A program made the position numbers and the translations under genes. A model generated the notes under the pieces. The model ran no database searches, had not been told where the DNA came from, and was given only the letters and a program-made list of their open reading frames with translations. This document shows, one piece after another, positions 17,487-26,885 of a DNA stretch of 64,000 bases (positions are counted from its first letter, which is position 1; each line of letters begins with the position of its first letter). Origin of the DNA: Halobacteriovorax sp. GB3 (GTDB taxonomy: Bacteria; Bdellovibrionota; Bacteriovoracia; Bacteriovoracales; Bacteriovoracaceae); assembly GCF_028649655.1 (NCBI RefSeq), contig NZ_JAQSLN010000003.1, forward strand, positions 1,054,001 to 1,118,000. Direction: 5' to 3'.

Positions 17487-19412
17487 TTAGTGTAATTGAA
17501 TTTTTGGACCTTTTACTCTCATATCGTAAGAGCGATCATTAATCGCACTATGGATTTGAAGAAGTTCATTATAAATGTCACTAAAAGGTCTCTCTCCAAA
17601 TTTAATCTCAAGAGGCTCAACATCCGTTGCCATGAGTTTAAATTCAAAATAAACAGAATCATTTAAGTCTTTATCTTCCAAAAGAGAAGCAAGGAAACCA
17701 ACTCCCATCTGACGAAAAATGGTTTGGTCATTAAGATCAAGAATCTTTTCGATTTTCTCTTTTCCTTTAAGGCCTTTATCTGAAATTATAGCATGAATTT
17801 TCTTTGCGAGACGCTTGGCCTCCATTTTATTAATTCTTACTAAATTTCTAAATCGTCTCCACACCTGAGTAAGGACTCCACCAATTTTCCCTGCGTATAG
17901 TCTCTTTCTCTCTTTTAGATAAGCAAGCATTCGCGCTTCGACTTGAGCGTAAGTGAGGTTTTCAATTTTCTCAAAGGCATCACCTTTGAAGATAACTTGA
18001 AAAAAGATTCTTGCATTTCTTTTTCTATTGAATTCTTTCCACTGATCCCAGTCGATATTCTTATAAAGAGTTGTCGGAAGATTATCAATGAGGATCTGAT
18101 GAACCTTCGCCTGCTCTTCCCCACTGAAGTTCTTATCTTTTCTCCAGTAGTTGAAACCGAAGTCTGTATAATGATCTCCAAGATCTTGATCATCAACAGG
18201 AACCAGTCCAAATAGTTGTGATTCAGTTTCTTCTTTATATTTAAATGGCCACGTTCTTAACTTTGATTGCTTGTATCTTGTGTAAACAGGATAGTAGTAT
18301 CGTCTTCTTTCACCTGTTTCATCTTCATAGGTAATTGTACTTTTTTTGAATGAATTATTCTTTTTAAAGCTTGCGAGAATAAGTCCCAATTTTAGATTCG
18401 ACTTTTTAATCTTATAATCATTAAGACCTTTGAAAAGACGATCGACTCTTCTGTGATCTTCTCCAAGATCTGCCAAGGCAAGTTTGTCAGCACCTTCAAA
18501 CGTCGAAACCATCGTTTTTTCTAAACTTCCACTGTTGAAATTGTCTGCGAAAATAGAAAGGTCTTTAAATTTATAAGTCGAGCTTAAAATTTTATCATAG
18601 GCCTCTCTTGCATCTTGGTCATTTAAATCAAAAATATAGTCGAGAATGAATTGGTGTCTTACCCCTTTTGAAGTATTGGATTCAAATAGATTTAAATCAA
18701 GAATCCTTTCAATGGCCTTATCGACAACGCGAACTCCTGCGATCTCAAAATCAACACCCGCTTTACCTGTAATTCCACCTTCGCGTCCTCTATCAGCAAT
18801 AAGCTTCATACGAACTCTATTATTGGCCATTCTAAAAATATTAACGATGAACTGTCCACTCACCAGGTAGTAGATCTTACCTTCAACAGGTACGTCTGTA
18901 GGGCCTAGATTTGTTTTTGCTCCTACGACCACACTTAATGTAGCAGGTAAACTTACGAAGTCACCGACTTCTAATTTACGGGCCATTTTTGCAGTAAGCG
19001 GTAACTGAGCGAGAGTATAAGGAAGGGCCTTTAAGGCTTCTTTTTGTGATTTAAATTGTCTGACAAATTTAACGTGAGCTTCGCGGTTCATATTAAAATA
19101 AACAGGAGAGCTCGACTCGATAATATCGCCAACATTAATATTTGTTTTTAAAGACCAGTCATCGATTCTTGAATAGAACTGAGCTTCATAAGAAGGCTCG
19201 ACTTCATAGCGGTAGCGATTAGAAAGAGAAATCCCTTCAAAGAGGTCAATATCCAAAAAGTCTAATTTAAACTTAACATCTAAGTCAGCGACTTCTTGCT
19301 TTAGTCTTGTTACAACTTTTGACTTCTCAAGTGAATCCGTAATTCCAGCTTGAGTATTAAAAGCTGTCGCACTAAAGACAACTAGGAATATTAACTTCAA
19401 CATTACTCTCAT
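17487..19412 (-). CDS. Large secreted protein of unknown function
   Basis: I do not recognise this protein of about 641 residues. The ATG at 19412 is preceded by GGGAAGGG at good spacing and begins a clear signal peptide (M-L-K-L-I-F-L-V-V-F-S, cleavage near T-Q-A). An ORF start further upstream at 19517 has no such support. The mature protein is rich in charged and aromatic residues with no internal repeats. It alternates probable beta stretches in the first half (V-G-D-F-V-S-L-P-A-T-L-S-V-V-V-G-A) with Lys/Asp-rich helical segments in the second half. A long, unique periplasmic or outer-membrane-associated protein is the most I can say. Confidence 0.6.
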   Translation of the reverse strand: MRVMLKLIFLVVFSATAFNTQAGITDSLEKSKVVTRLKQEVADLDVKFKLDFLDIDLFEGISLSNRYRYEVEPSYEAQFYSRIDDWSLKTNINVGDIIESSSPVYFNMNREAHVKFVRQFKSQKEALKALPYTLAQLPLTAKMARKLEVGDFVSLPATLSVVVGAKTNLGPTDVPVEGKIYYLVSGQFIVNIFRMANNRVRMKLIADRGREGGITGKAGVDFEIAGVRVVDKAIERILDLNLFESNTSKGVRHQFILDYIFDLNDQDAREAYDKILSSTYKFKDLSIFADNFNSGSLEKTMVSTFEGADKLALADLGEDHRRVDRLFKGLNDYKIKKSNLKLGLILASFKKNNSFKKSTITYEDETGERRRYYYPVYTRYKQSKLRTWPFKYKEETESQLFGLVPVDDQDLGDHYTDFGFNYWRKDKNFSGEEQAKVHQILIDNLPTTLYKNIDWDQWKEFNRKRNARIFFQVIFKGDAFEKIENLTYAQVEARMLAYLKERKRLYAGKIGGVLTQVWRRFRNLVRINKMEAKRLAKKIHAIISDKGLKGKEKIEKILDLNDQTIFRQMGVGFLASLLEDKDLNDSVYFEFKLMATDVEPLEIKFGERPFSDIYNELLQIHSAINDRSYDMRVKGPKIQLH

Positions 19413-19582
19413 AACCCTTCCCTCAATTCTTAACTTTTCTGGCCTTCTTATACTGTAATTATTGAAACTTAGGGGGATTTTCTCTGACAAAATAGCGCTA
19501 AAAGTGTCAACGACCAATATTTAAGGACTTATCTAGATCTTTTATCGAAGCTCACTGCACAAAAACAAGAACTTTTTACAAA

Positions 19583-20539
19583 CTAATTATTAGTTAATAA
19601 ATCATTGTGAACATCACTGATTTCAACTTGAAGTTTCGGATCATAGTAACGAACCGGCTCTTCATCGAGACCGATGAGTTCTTTGAGTTTTCTAATTGAA
19701 ACGAGATTGCGATCTTGAAAACGCCAAAGAGCAAAGAGTTGAATAACAAAGCGCTCGGGTAGCTCAAAAGAGACCACCTCTTCATTGTCGGCAATAATGC
19801 GATCTTCCTGGGCTAGAGCGAGTACACACCTTCCCCTCAAGCACAATCGCCAAAGGTAGTTAATGTGATCACTTTCTATAAACTCTTTTGGCTGTACTTC
19901 ATTTCGAAGAAGATAGTTTTGAAGGTGCTTATTAAATCTTGATGCCGAAGCATTCCTCGCCATGGGAATTGATCTCAATAGATCTCTTGGATCTCGAAAG
20001 AGATTATAGAGTTCTTTAGAGACAAAAAAGCGAAGTGAATACTCTCCAATTTTTTTTGAATTAATTCCCTCTCTTTGGAGATCTTCAAAAGAGATGGCCC
20101 AATCAATAAGACCGCTATGCAAGTTATTCATAAGAAGATCAGCATCTTTAAAGCTCTTCGTATTTACAGTTCCAAAGGGCGTAAAGAGATCCCAATATTG
20201 AGAAGTAAACTCAGTGACGATATCATCGGCCAGAGATTCTTCAATCCCAACGGTCACAGGATATCCTCCAACCTCTTTATCAGAAAGAGAGTCCATCAAG
20301 CGCGTTCCCGTTTCAAACATCCTCTTGGAGTAAGTAAAAATCCTTCTCCCTTCGGCCGTTAGAATCATAAGTCTAGACTTCCTAACAAAGAGCTTTGCCC
20401 CAATAGATTTTTCAAGTTTTTTAATCTGCTCACTAATTGTTGAAGGGGCCAAGTCCATGGCGATCGATGCATCTTTTAAAGAGCTGGCCTTGGCCACTTG
20501 ATAGAAACAATGAAGATGGTTCCAATTTAGATTGAGCAT
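19583..20539 (-). CDS. LysR-family transcriptional regulator (NhaR-like)
   Basis: The 318-residue protein has an N-terminal winged helix-turn-helix (L-N-W-N-H-L-H-C-F, then A-P-S-T-I-S-E-Q-I-K-K-L-E) typical of LysR regulators. F-V-R-K-S-R and L-T-A-E-G-R-R follow. The effector domain is L-M-N-N-L-H-S-G-L-I-D-W and so on. The opening resembles the NhaR subgroup, which responds to sodium or stress, but the ligand cannot be assigned. It is divergent from the pentapeptide-repeat gene, with two inverted repeats in the shared region, so that gene is a candidate target. LysR proteins often also repress their own promoter. Confidence 0.85.
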   Translation of the reverse strand: MLNLNWNHLHCFYQVAKASSLKDASIAMDLAPSTISEQIKKLEKSIGAKLFVRKSRLMILTAEGRRIFTYSKRMFETGTRLMDSLSDKEVGGYPVTVGIEESLADDIVTEFTSQYWDLFTPFGTVNTKSFKDADLLMNNLHSGLIDWAISFEDLQREGINSKKIGEYSLRFFVSKELYNLFRDPRDLLRSIPMARNASASRFNKHLQNYLLRNEVQPKEFIESDHINYLWRLCLRGRCVLALAQEDRIIADNEEVVSFELPERFVIQLFALWRFQDRNLVSIRKLKELIGLDEEPVRYYDPKLQVEISDVHNDLLTNN

Positions 20540-20568
20540 GAAAACTCCTTAAAGATTGCCCTTGAAAA

Positions 20569-20602
20569 TTCGGTAATACCGAAAAAACGAGAATAAGTCT
20601 CG
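20569..20602. promoter_or_regulatory. Two inverted repeats in the LysR/pentapeptide divergent region
   Basis: TTCGGTA-A-TACCGAA at 20569-20583 is a perfect 7+1+7 palindrome that also fits the LysR T-N11-A pattern. CGAGA-N5-TCTCG at 20588-20602 follows. They lie between the divergent starts and are candidate operator sites. Confidence 0.5.
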
Positions 20603-20655
20603 AAAAAATAAAACTAAGTTAGTATGATTGAACGACCTAAACAAGGATGGTTGAA

Positions 20656-21210
20656 ATGACAATGAATAATCAAGCATTTACAGCGATAAGACGTAAGAAT
20701 GCCAAGGGTTCAAACCTTGAAAATAACGATCGCTTAAAATTAATCAGTGCGTCGAACCTCCCTTCGGCCAACGTGGAATCTTCCTCTTTGAATAATTTGA
20801 ATATTGAAAATTCTAATTTAACGAAAGCAAATTTTAATAAATGCAACATCAAGGGTGCGACTTTTACTCATTCAAATTTTGAGAAAACAAGTTTTACTTG
20901 GTCTAACCTTTCTAGAAATAAATTTATTAAGAACAACTTTCAAAAAGCTGACCTTCAATTTTCAAATATGCGCTCAAGCCATATCAAAGAAAGTAACTTA
21001 AAAGGTGCAAACTTAAGTTGGTCAAAACTTGATAAGGCCGTCTTTGAAAAATGTGATCTTAGAAAAGCCAACTTTTCAGGATGTGATCTTTCAAAAGTTC
21101 GCTTTGTAGAATGTAATTTGAAGGGTGCGATTATTGATATTAATACCAAACTGCCTTTTGGACATGAGACGGCCAAAAAGCTTGGTATCCAAAATATAGG
21201 ACTCCACTAA
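20656..21210 (+). CDS. Pentapeptide-repeat protein
   Basis: Of about 184 residues, roughly 45-165 are built from five-residue repeats centred on Leu or Phe with Asn/Asp/Ser before it (for example N-L-T-K-A, N-F-N-K-C, D-L-R-K-A, N-L-K-G-A). These fold into a right-handed quadrilateral beta-helix. Known members include DNA mimics that shield gyrase, but most have unknown roles. I start at 20656, eight bases after AAGGA; the ATG at 20647 overlaps that element. There is no signal peptide, so it is probably cytoplasmic. It lies divergent from a LysR gene and 1 bp before the end of a convergent kinase gene. Confidence 0.85.
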   Translation: MTMNNQAFTAIRRKNAKGSNLENNDRLKLISASNLPSANVESSSLNNLNIENSNLTKANFNKCNIKGATFTHSNFEKTSFTWSNLSRNKFIKNNFQKADLQFSNMRSSHIKESNLKGANLSWSKLDKAVFEKCDLRKANFSGCDLSKVRFVECNLKGAIIDINTKLPFGHETAKKLGIQNIGLH

Positions 21211-21211
21211 A

Positions 21212-22705
21212 TTAATTTTTAGGAAGCTTAATAACGAAGCAAGTATTGGAGGAGCTCTCATCAAGATAAAGATCTCCTCCATGAGCTTTCATAATTTTCT
21301 TTGATAAACTTAGACCCAGCCCAGTTCCTTTACCCATTTCTTTTGTTGTAAAACAAGTTTCAAAAATCTTTTCACTATTTTCTTTTGAAATTCCTGCACC
21401 GCTATCGATAACTTTAATTAAAAGTTCATCACGGCTATCTTCAATTTCAATACGAATCCACTTGCGCTCTAATTGCTCAACGGCATCTTTTGCGTTTATC
21501 ACAAGATTTAAAAGAACTTGGCACAGCTGAACGTGACGGGCCAAAATATGTTGGTCTTCATCGTAGGGAGCTATTTGAAGTGTTACTCCACTTCTTTTGA
21601 GCTTGGCCTTAGTAAAAGAGATTGTATCGTCTATAATTGATCTTAGAAGAACGAGCTTCTTTGATTCAAGCTCATCATTACGTGCAATTCTTTTAAGGCC
21701 CATGATAATCTTATCTATTCTTTCAACTGCCCACGAAGCCTTTTCAATATCGCTCTTATAAGGCTCTGGAATTTTCCTTAAAGAGCGCTTTAAGTAACCA
21801 TCAACAATAGAAAGTGGGTTTGAAATCTCGTGCCCAATTCCAGCAGTCATCTCCCCTAGAGAAGCAAGCTTAGCTCTAGAAACAGCATTCTCTTGCTCTT
21901 TAGCAAGTTCAATTTGGGTCTTTCTAAGTTCGGTATTATCAATTCCAATAAGGACAATCCCCTTACCATTATTGAAGAGATTGAGAGTAAGAATATAATT
22001 TCTCTGACCTTGAGAAGGTGTATTTACGAGCATTTCTACTTGATAGTAGTTTTCAATTTCACCATCAAATAATTTCTGACAAAGTACCTCTAGATCGAGA
22101 TCACTTTGAATTTCTTGAAAACCAATTTTCTTTCCGACAAATTGATCTGGTTCAAGATCATAGAGTTCTGCCAATCGCGAGTTAACCCCTAAGTAGCGAT
22201 AGTCTTTTCCAATCCAAGAAACGAGTCCAGGAATCCCATCGAGAATCGCTTGAATATAACTATTTTTTTCTTCGAGTTCGCGGGAGATAAGTAATTCTTT
22301 AGAGATATCTTTTACAAAGGCCTGAAGAATCCAAGACTCTTCGACTTCAAAAGCATTCAGTGTTACTTCAGCTTCAAAGAGAACACCGTTAATCTTCTGG
22401 TGAGTCCAGTTAAAATGGTTATGTCCCTCTTTGACCGCCTTTTCAATCATCTCTTTTGCTTTCACTTCTGATCTTGAACCATCTGGTTGAAATTCTGGAG
22501 AGAGATCACTAGGACCGTAATTAGAAAAATCAGACTTAGAATCAAGACCAAATAATTCGACTGTCGCTTGGTTACATTCAAAAAAGCCATCCTCATCCAA
22601 AAGCATAATAGGACTTTTAGTATTATCAAAAAGAGAGCGATAAAATTTAACGCCTTCTTTTAATTTTGGATGTTTTTGCGATTGGTCTGGTTTATTCATA
22701 TTCAT
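21212..22705 (-). CDS. PAS-PAS sensor histidine kinase (soluble, orphan)
   Basis: The 497-residue protein has two PAS domains (about residues 20-140 and 145-265). A dimerisation/phosphoacceptor helix follows, with L-A-S-L-G-E-M-T-A-G-I-G-H-E-I-S-N-P-L (His near 290). An ATPase domain has N-A-K-D-A-V-E (N box), D-S-G-A-G-I-S (G1) and G-K-G-T-G-L-G-L-S-L (G2). No transmembrane helices are seen, so it senses a cytoplasmic signal. No receiver domain or neighbouring response regulator is present. It closely resembles the two other kinases in this window. Confidence 0.92.
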   Translation of the reverse strand: MNMNKPDQSQKHPKLKEGVKFYRSLFDNTKSPIMLLDEDGFFECNQATVELFGLDSKSDFSNYGPSDLSPEFQPDGSRSEVKAKEMIEKAVKEGHNHFNWTHQKINGVLFEAEVTLNAFEVEESWILQAFVKDISKELLISRELEEKNSYIQAILDGIPGLVSWIGKDYRYLGVNSRLAELYDLEPDQFVGKKIGFQEIQSDLDLEVLCQKLFDGEIENYYQVEMLVNTPSQGQRNYILTLNLFNNGKGIVLIGIDNTELRKTQIELAKEQENAVSRAKLASLGEMTAGIGHEISNPLSIVDGYLKRSLRKIPEPYKSDIEKASWAVERIDKIIMGLKRIARNDELESKKLVLLRSIIDDTISFTKAKLKRSGVTLQIAPYDEDQHILARHVQLCQVLLNLVINAKDAVEQLERKWIRIEIEDSRDELLIKVIDSGAGISKENSEKIFETCFTTKEMGKGTGLGLSLSKKIMKAHGGDLYLDESSSNTCFVIKLPKN

Positions 22706-22759
22706 CTATTGTCACTTATCCTCTTACGCCTTTAAAGTGTGAACATTTTGCCACCAAAT

Positions 22760-24064
22760 TTATTTAGCGCTCGCTTTACTAACGGCTAGAAAAGGGATGT
22801 CGTAGCGATATTGATCGACCCATCTTTCACTAAGACAAGCATGGCCACCTTTTCCCCAACCACTACCCCAGCTATTGGCCGTAAGGTAGCAAAAGCGTCC
22901 TTCTTTGCTTTCTAAGCTTTTAGGCAATTTCATATATCCGACTAAAACGATTGCATGCCCCTTGGCATGTGAATCATTTGCAAGCTTTGTTTGATTTGTA
23001 CTAAAGACATACCCATCATTGTTATAGAAACTATCCGAGAGCTTAAACCCACTAACGACAGGGTGATCATCCTTTAGGGCCTTTAGAATAGAATCATGAT
23101 TTCTAACTTCATAAAAAGAATCCAGCTTCGCAACTCCCCTCTGGCAACCAGTTGCTAGAGGAATCTGCGTATCATTTGAACTCTTTTGTGTTTTAACATA
23201 AGGGCAACTTTTTCTAAGAGGAATATCATAGTCACCAGAAGACTTTGATCTCATAAAACCATTATAAACCCAAGAGCCACCTCTTTGGCATGGACTTGTT
23301 TGGCACTGTGGCTTACTTGAAAAATAAAAGTATTGTTCTGATAAAGAGAGGTTTTTATTTTGTTTCGCTAAAACAATTTCAATGGCCCTAACCCCAGCAA
23401 ATGAAGCACAAGTAGGCCTTTGGCCTTGATCTTTAATATCCAGATCGAGACTCCCCTTTACAACGTGGTAGTCCTTGAAATTTTCAACTTTAATCTTTGT
23501 TTTTTTGACTTGTTTAACTTTAATGGTCTTTGTTTTTGGTACAGGAATTTCTTCTAGCGACTGCTTATACTGAGGGATCTCTTTTTGGTATCTCTTTTTA
23601 TCAACTTTCCAATTATTTAAAATTTTCTTCTTCTCTTCTTCCCAACTCTTAATTTGAGCTTTCTTCTTTTCTTGCCAATTTTGTTGCTCATCAATTTTTG
23701 AATCCATCCAATTTGAGCTTTTAGCAAGGCCCTTCTTTTGAGCTTGTTCTTTATTCGCTTTAATCTTTTGACGATTTATTTCTTTAAGTAATTCAACTCT
23801 CTCTTTTCCACTTAAAGGACGATCTGTTGGGAGTCCAAGTTTTTTCTGTGCCTGTATCCTAATTTGATCTAATTGAATTTCAACTTTATTTTTAGCAACG
23901 ACTTTATCCACATACTCAACTTCTTCAACAATCTTCAATTCATTAGAGATATTAAAATCTCGAGCAATAGATTTTTGGATTTCACTTAGTATTAAATTCG
24001 ATTTATTAGAAAGTCCGTATGAACTAAATGATAAAGAGAATAAGAGAATGAGTGTACTTTTCAT
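22760..24064 (-). CDS. Secreted papain-like cysteine protease (C1 family)
   Basis: A signal peptide opens the 434-residue protein. A long Lys/Glu-rich helical stretch follows (residues about 50-185), perhaps a propeptide or spacer. The protease domain then shows D-Q-G-Q-R-P-T-C-A-S-F-A (oxyanion Gln and catalytic Cys), K-G-H-A-I-V-L-V-G-Y (catalytic His) and T-A-N-S-W-G-S-G-W-G-K-G-G (catalytic Asn). Several extra cysteines suggest disulfides, consistent with export. An SD-like AAGGT precedes the ATG. In a predator such an enzyme could digest prey protein, but that is inference. Neighbours do not indicate a specific target. Confidence 0.85.
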   Translation of the reverse strand: MKSTLILLFSLSFSSYGLSNKSNLILSEIQKSIARDFNISNELKIVEEVEYVDKVVAKNKVEIQLDQIRIQAQKKLGLPTDRPLSGKERVELLKEINRQKIKANKEQAQKKGLAKSSNWMDSKIDEQQNWQEKKKAQIKSWEEEKKKILNNWKVDKKRYQKEIPQYKQSLEEIPVPKTKTIKVKQVKKTKIKVENFKDYHVVKGSLDLDIKDQGQRPTCASFAGVRAIEIVLAKQNKNLSLSEQYFYFSSKPQCQTSPCQRGGSWVYNGFMRSKSSGDYDIPLRKSCPYVKTQKSSNDTQIPLATGCQRGVAKLDSFYEVRNHDSILKALKDDHPVVSGFKLSDSFYNNDGYVFSTNQTKLANDSHAKGHAIVLVGYMKLPKSLESKEGRFCYLTANSWGSGWGKGGHACLSERWVDQYRYDIPFLAVSKASAK

Positions 24065-24075
24065 TTTGATACCTT

Positions 24076-24095
24076 GAATAATGAATTAGCATTAT
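24076..24095. other. AT-rich inverted repeat before the papain-like gene
   Basis: AATAATG/CATTATT with a 6-nt loop lies between the S1/P1 nuclease end and the papain-like gene start region. It is a weak hairpin; a processing or operator role is possible but unproven. Confidence 0.25.
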
Positions 24096-24128
24096 TTTAA
24101 GGCCCAATGAAAGTACACTCAACTTAAT

Positions 24129-24902
24129 TTACAAAGATTTATTTAGGATTCCAGCGAGGCGAATACCCGCTTGTAAGAGTCTCTTATTAAGGTCGTTAAT
24201 ATTAACAAAATTATAAGTGTACTCTTTGTATTTACCGTATTTCTTTTTATTTTTTACGATTTCATAAACTTGTTCACGAAGTGACATTGATTCTTTAACC
24301 CAAACTTGAATCCCATCTTTTTGCCAAGATTTGATATCTTTTTTTGAAGCATGATTAATGAAGCTTGTATATTCTGTGAAACTAAGTTTTTGCATTTCAA
24401 TGAGATCTTCATCCCAAACTTTATGAAGGTTAGAATCTTCTCCAAACCACTCAACTTCAACACTATTTCCACCACGGTCATGTGCATGTCCAACGTGTAG
24501 AGGCTGGTGAATATCACCAACGAGGTGAACGAGAAATTTCAAAGCTTCATTTCTCTCTTTCTTACTCGCTTTCTTATTCGCTAAAGTTTTCGTAAATTTT
24601 TCAATAGCTGAAACGACATCACCCTTTTTATTTTTATCGATACTTTTATAAGTTTTTCCATCGGGAATACTTACATAGTGCCAAGGATTAGCATGTCTCC
24701 AATTAGGATCTGATTTAATGAAGTCGGCCCATACGGCAACTTGCGCGAGAGTCTCGGTTCCTAGAATTTTTCTGACTTCCTTTTGTGCTTTAGCACTTAG
24801 GTGTTTTGAGGCAATTTCTCCAACAATTCTGTGACCATTCGGTCCCCAAGCAAATGACTGCATAGAAAAGGCTACGGCCAGTGTTGTAACTAATAACTTC
24901 AT
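24129..24902 (-). CDS. Secreted S1/P1-type nuclease
   Basis: The 257-residue zinc-dependent nuclease cleaves single-stranded nucleic acid and often has 3'-nucleotidase activity. The signal peptide ends at S-F-A and the mature protein starts W-G-P-N-G-H-R, giving the N-terminal Trp ligand of the trinuclear zinc site. H-A-N-P-W-H-Y, H-L-V-G-D-I-H-Q-P-L-H, H-D-R-G-G-N and H-K-V-W-D supply the remaining ligands. It is preceded by GGGGA and overlaps the upstream histidine kinase gene by 4 bp, so the two are co-translated. An exported nuclease fits digestion of DNA and RNA from lysed cells. Confidence 0.9.
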   Translation of the reverse strand: MKLLVTTLAVAFSMQSFAWGPNGHRIVGEIASKHLSAKAQKEVRKILGTETLAQVAVWADFIKSDPNWRHANPWHYVSIPDGKTYKSIDKNKKGDVVSAIEKFTKTLANKKASKKERNEALKFLVHLVGDIHQPLHVGHAHDRGGNSVEVEWFGEDSNLHKVWDEDLIEMQKLSFTEYTSFINHASKKDIKSWQKDGIQVWVKESMSLREQVYEIVKNKKKYGKYKEYTYNFVNINDLNKRLLQAGIRLAGILNKSL

Positions 24903-26308
24903 GATTTTAATTCCCCTTCTCTTTTAGAGTTATCTAATTTAGCTAGTGGTAAAGTAACAATAAATTGAGTGTTCTGGCCATTTGGATTGTAGCTAATACT
25001 TCCACCATAGCTTTTGATAATTTGAGAAGAAAGACTTAAACCAATTCCCGTCCCTTTTGTATCTTTAGTTGTATAGAAGAGTTCAAAAAGGTGCTTACGC
25101 ACATTTTCAGGAATCCCCTCTCCACTATCAGTGACAAAAATCTTAATCTTTCTCGACTCTAATACCCACTCAACGCGAACCCACTTCTTTTCAATCTCAC
25201 TAATTGCATCGATAGAATTATTGATGAGATTAGTGAGAACCTGGATCAGCTGTACAGGCTTACCATAGAGAAGGGCCTTTGGCCTGTCATGAATTAATTC
25301 GAAATCGAAGTCATTTGTTAGGGATTTGTTAAGAACAATCTCATGGAGCTCTTCAAGAGTGTCGTAGACGCTGTAGAGTTTATCTTCTTGATGCTCTGTG
25401 TTTCTGGAAAGTGTCTTGACTCCTTTTATAATCGAGTCGACACGATGGGCCTGTTCATCAATCGATTTAATGGCCTTATCGATCTCTTCGTCCCCCACTT
25501 TTTGAATAATTCTTTTAAGGGATTTTAGTCGCCATAAAATGATCGTCAAAGGATTGTTAATCTCATGAGCAACAGAAGCAGCAAACTCACCAAGACTCGC
25601 CATTCTCGAACTTGAAATCATTTGTAAGCGGTTTCTCTCTAATCGAACTTCAAGTTGTGTTCTTCTCCAAAGAGCAAAGGAGATATAAATGAGCAGCATT
25701 AGAAGGACAACACAAAGAATGATAAAAGTTCTCTTTGTTACTTGGTTCTGATTTCTAAGACCATCAAAGTCAACAGCGCGACTTTCCCAGTACTCCGACT
25801 CTTGAAAAGCAAGAACACTCGTAATGCGAACAATCTTATTTTCGAGCTTCGCCAATTCAACAGCGACCTCTTTTCGAGACAAGCTCTTCTCTTCTAATCC
25901 ATCGAGTATCTCTAAAAAAGAATTGGCCAATAAAGAGTACTCATTAAGAAGAGACTCTGATTCATTGAGGTCTCGAACAATTTGGCCAGAATTTGTTCTT
26001 TGAGCTTCTCTTAAAAGAACTGAAAAAAGGCCCTTCCCTGACATAAGGCGAATATAGGCGCCTTCTAAATCTTCAAAGTCCTCGGTTCTCTTATAATCAC
26101 TGAGATGCTTTAATGTTGCGTTGTTAGCAGAGATAGCTTGAAAGTAGCCCCTTGATAAAAGGCGGTAAGAGTAAACTTTCAACTGAGCTTTCTCTAGTCG
26201 GCTGACACCTTCATCATATGATATGTAGACGATCATAGCGATGATCGTAAAGATCAATCCAATGACTGAAGTTCCTTTTAAATACCGTTTTAACCATTCC
26301 TTATTCAT
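24899..26308 (-). CDS. Membrane sensor histidine kinase
   Basis: The 469-residue kinase has a transmembrane helix near residues 14-32 (I-G-L-I-F-T-I-I-A-M-I-V), a periplasmic sensing region of about 160 residues rich in helices, and a second transmembrane segment (I-I-L-C-V-V-L-L-M-L-L). Then come A-S-L-G-E-F-A-A-S-V-A-H-E-I-N-N-P-L with the phospho-His, and an ATPase domain with N-N-S-I-D-A, D-S-G-E-G-I-P and G-T-G-I-G-L-S-L. No HAMP domain is obvious. It starts 2 bp after a molybdopterin-fold gene and overlaps the S1/P1 nuclease by 4 bp, forming one operon without a response regulator. Confidence 0.9.
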   Translation of the reverse strand: MNKEWLKRYLKGTSVIGLIFTIIAMIVYISYDEGVSRLEKAQLKVYSYRLLSRGYFQAISANNATLKHLSDYKRTEDFEDLEGAYIRLMSGKGLFSVLLREAQRTNSGQIVRDLNESESLLNEYSLLANSFLEILDGLEEKSLSRKEVAVELAKLENKIVRITSVLAFQESEYWESRAVDFDGLRNQNQVTKRTFIILCVVLLMLLIYISFALWRRTQLEVRLERNRLQMISSSRMASLGEFAASVAHEINNPLTIILWRLKSLKRIIQKVGDEEIDKAIKSIDEQAHRVDSIIKGVKTLSRNTEHQEDKLYSVYDTLEELHEIVLNKSLTNDFDFELIHDRPKALLYGKPVQLIQVLTNLINNSIDAISEIEKKWVRVEWVLESRKIKIFVTDSGEGIPENVRKHLFELFYTTKDTKGTGIGLSLSSQIIKSYGGSISYNPNGQNTQFIVTLPLAKLDNSKREGELKS

Positions 26309-26310
26309 AT

Positions 26311-26799
26311 TTATTTAAAAATAAAATCCCTTACCATCCAAACCCAATCAACACCCTCTTTAGCAAGTTCAGCTGCAGAAATCGCTTTATTTGATGGTTT
26401 TACTATACGAACAGGTCCCATTTTATCAGCTGAAAAAAAGTGTCCAGACTCCTCAAAGGCAATAAAGATATTCGACTTCTCACAGCTCGATCTTTCAAAT
26501 TCTCTCGTGTAATCATTGATGGCAACGATGACGAGTTTCTTTGCCTTCTTTATTGAGAATTGATCGAAAACATTACAAAGACTGAAAGCTGAAAAAGTTA
26601 CTAATTTATCTTCTTGATAAGGATCGAAGACATTAATTTTTTGATGAGTAAATGTTTTGAGATAATCAACTTTGAAGTTAGATTTTACTGAGCTTTTTAC
26701 AAGCCCTTTCATATAAATCTTTTGGCGTGGAAGTTTCGAACTCGAAAATGAATTCACACACCAGAAAGCCAGAGAAAAAAGAATAATGATTTTTTTCAT
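26311..26799 (-). CDS. Periplasmic protein with molybdopterin-oxidoreductase-like fold (COG3915 style)
   Basis: The 162-residue protein has a signal peptide (K-K-I-I-I-L-F-S-L-A-F). The pattern I-V-A-I-N-D-Y near the middle, M-G-P-V-R-I-V, and a C-terminal W-V-W-M-V-R-D-F resembles small secreted proteins of the sulfite-oxidase molybdopterin fold. I recall these as commonly encoded next to histidine kinases. I see no clear cofactor-binding cysteine, so catalysis is uncertain. The adjacent kinase gene begins 2 bp downstream. A sensory partner that presents a periplasmic signal to the kinase is a reasonable inference. The family assignment is from motif memory and moderately sure. Confidence 0.55.
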   Translation of the reverse strand: MKKIIILFSLAFWCVNSFSSSKLPRQKIYMKGLVKSSVKSNFKVDYLKTFTHQKINVFDPYQEDKLVTFSAFSLCNVFDQFSIKKAKKLVIVAINDYTREFERSSCEKSNIFIAFEESGHFFSADKMGPVRIVKPSNKAISAAELAKEGVDWVWMVRDFIFK

Positions 26800-26885
26800 A
26801 AAACAACTCGAAGCTAAGCAGATTAATCTCTATATTTTGCCTATGCAAAAGACATTAATCAACTAATACTTCGAATAATTTCTGT

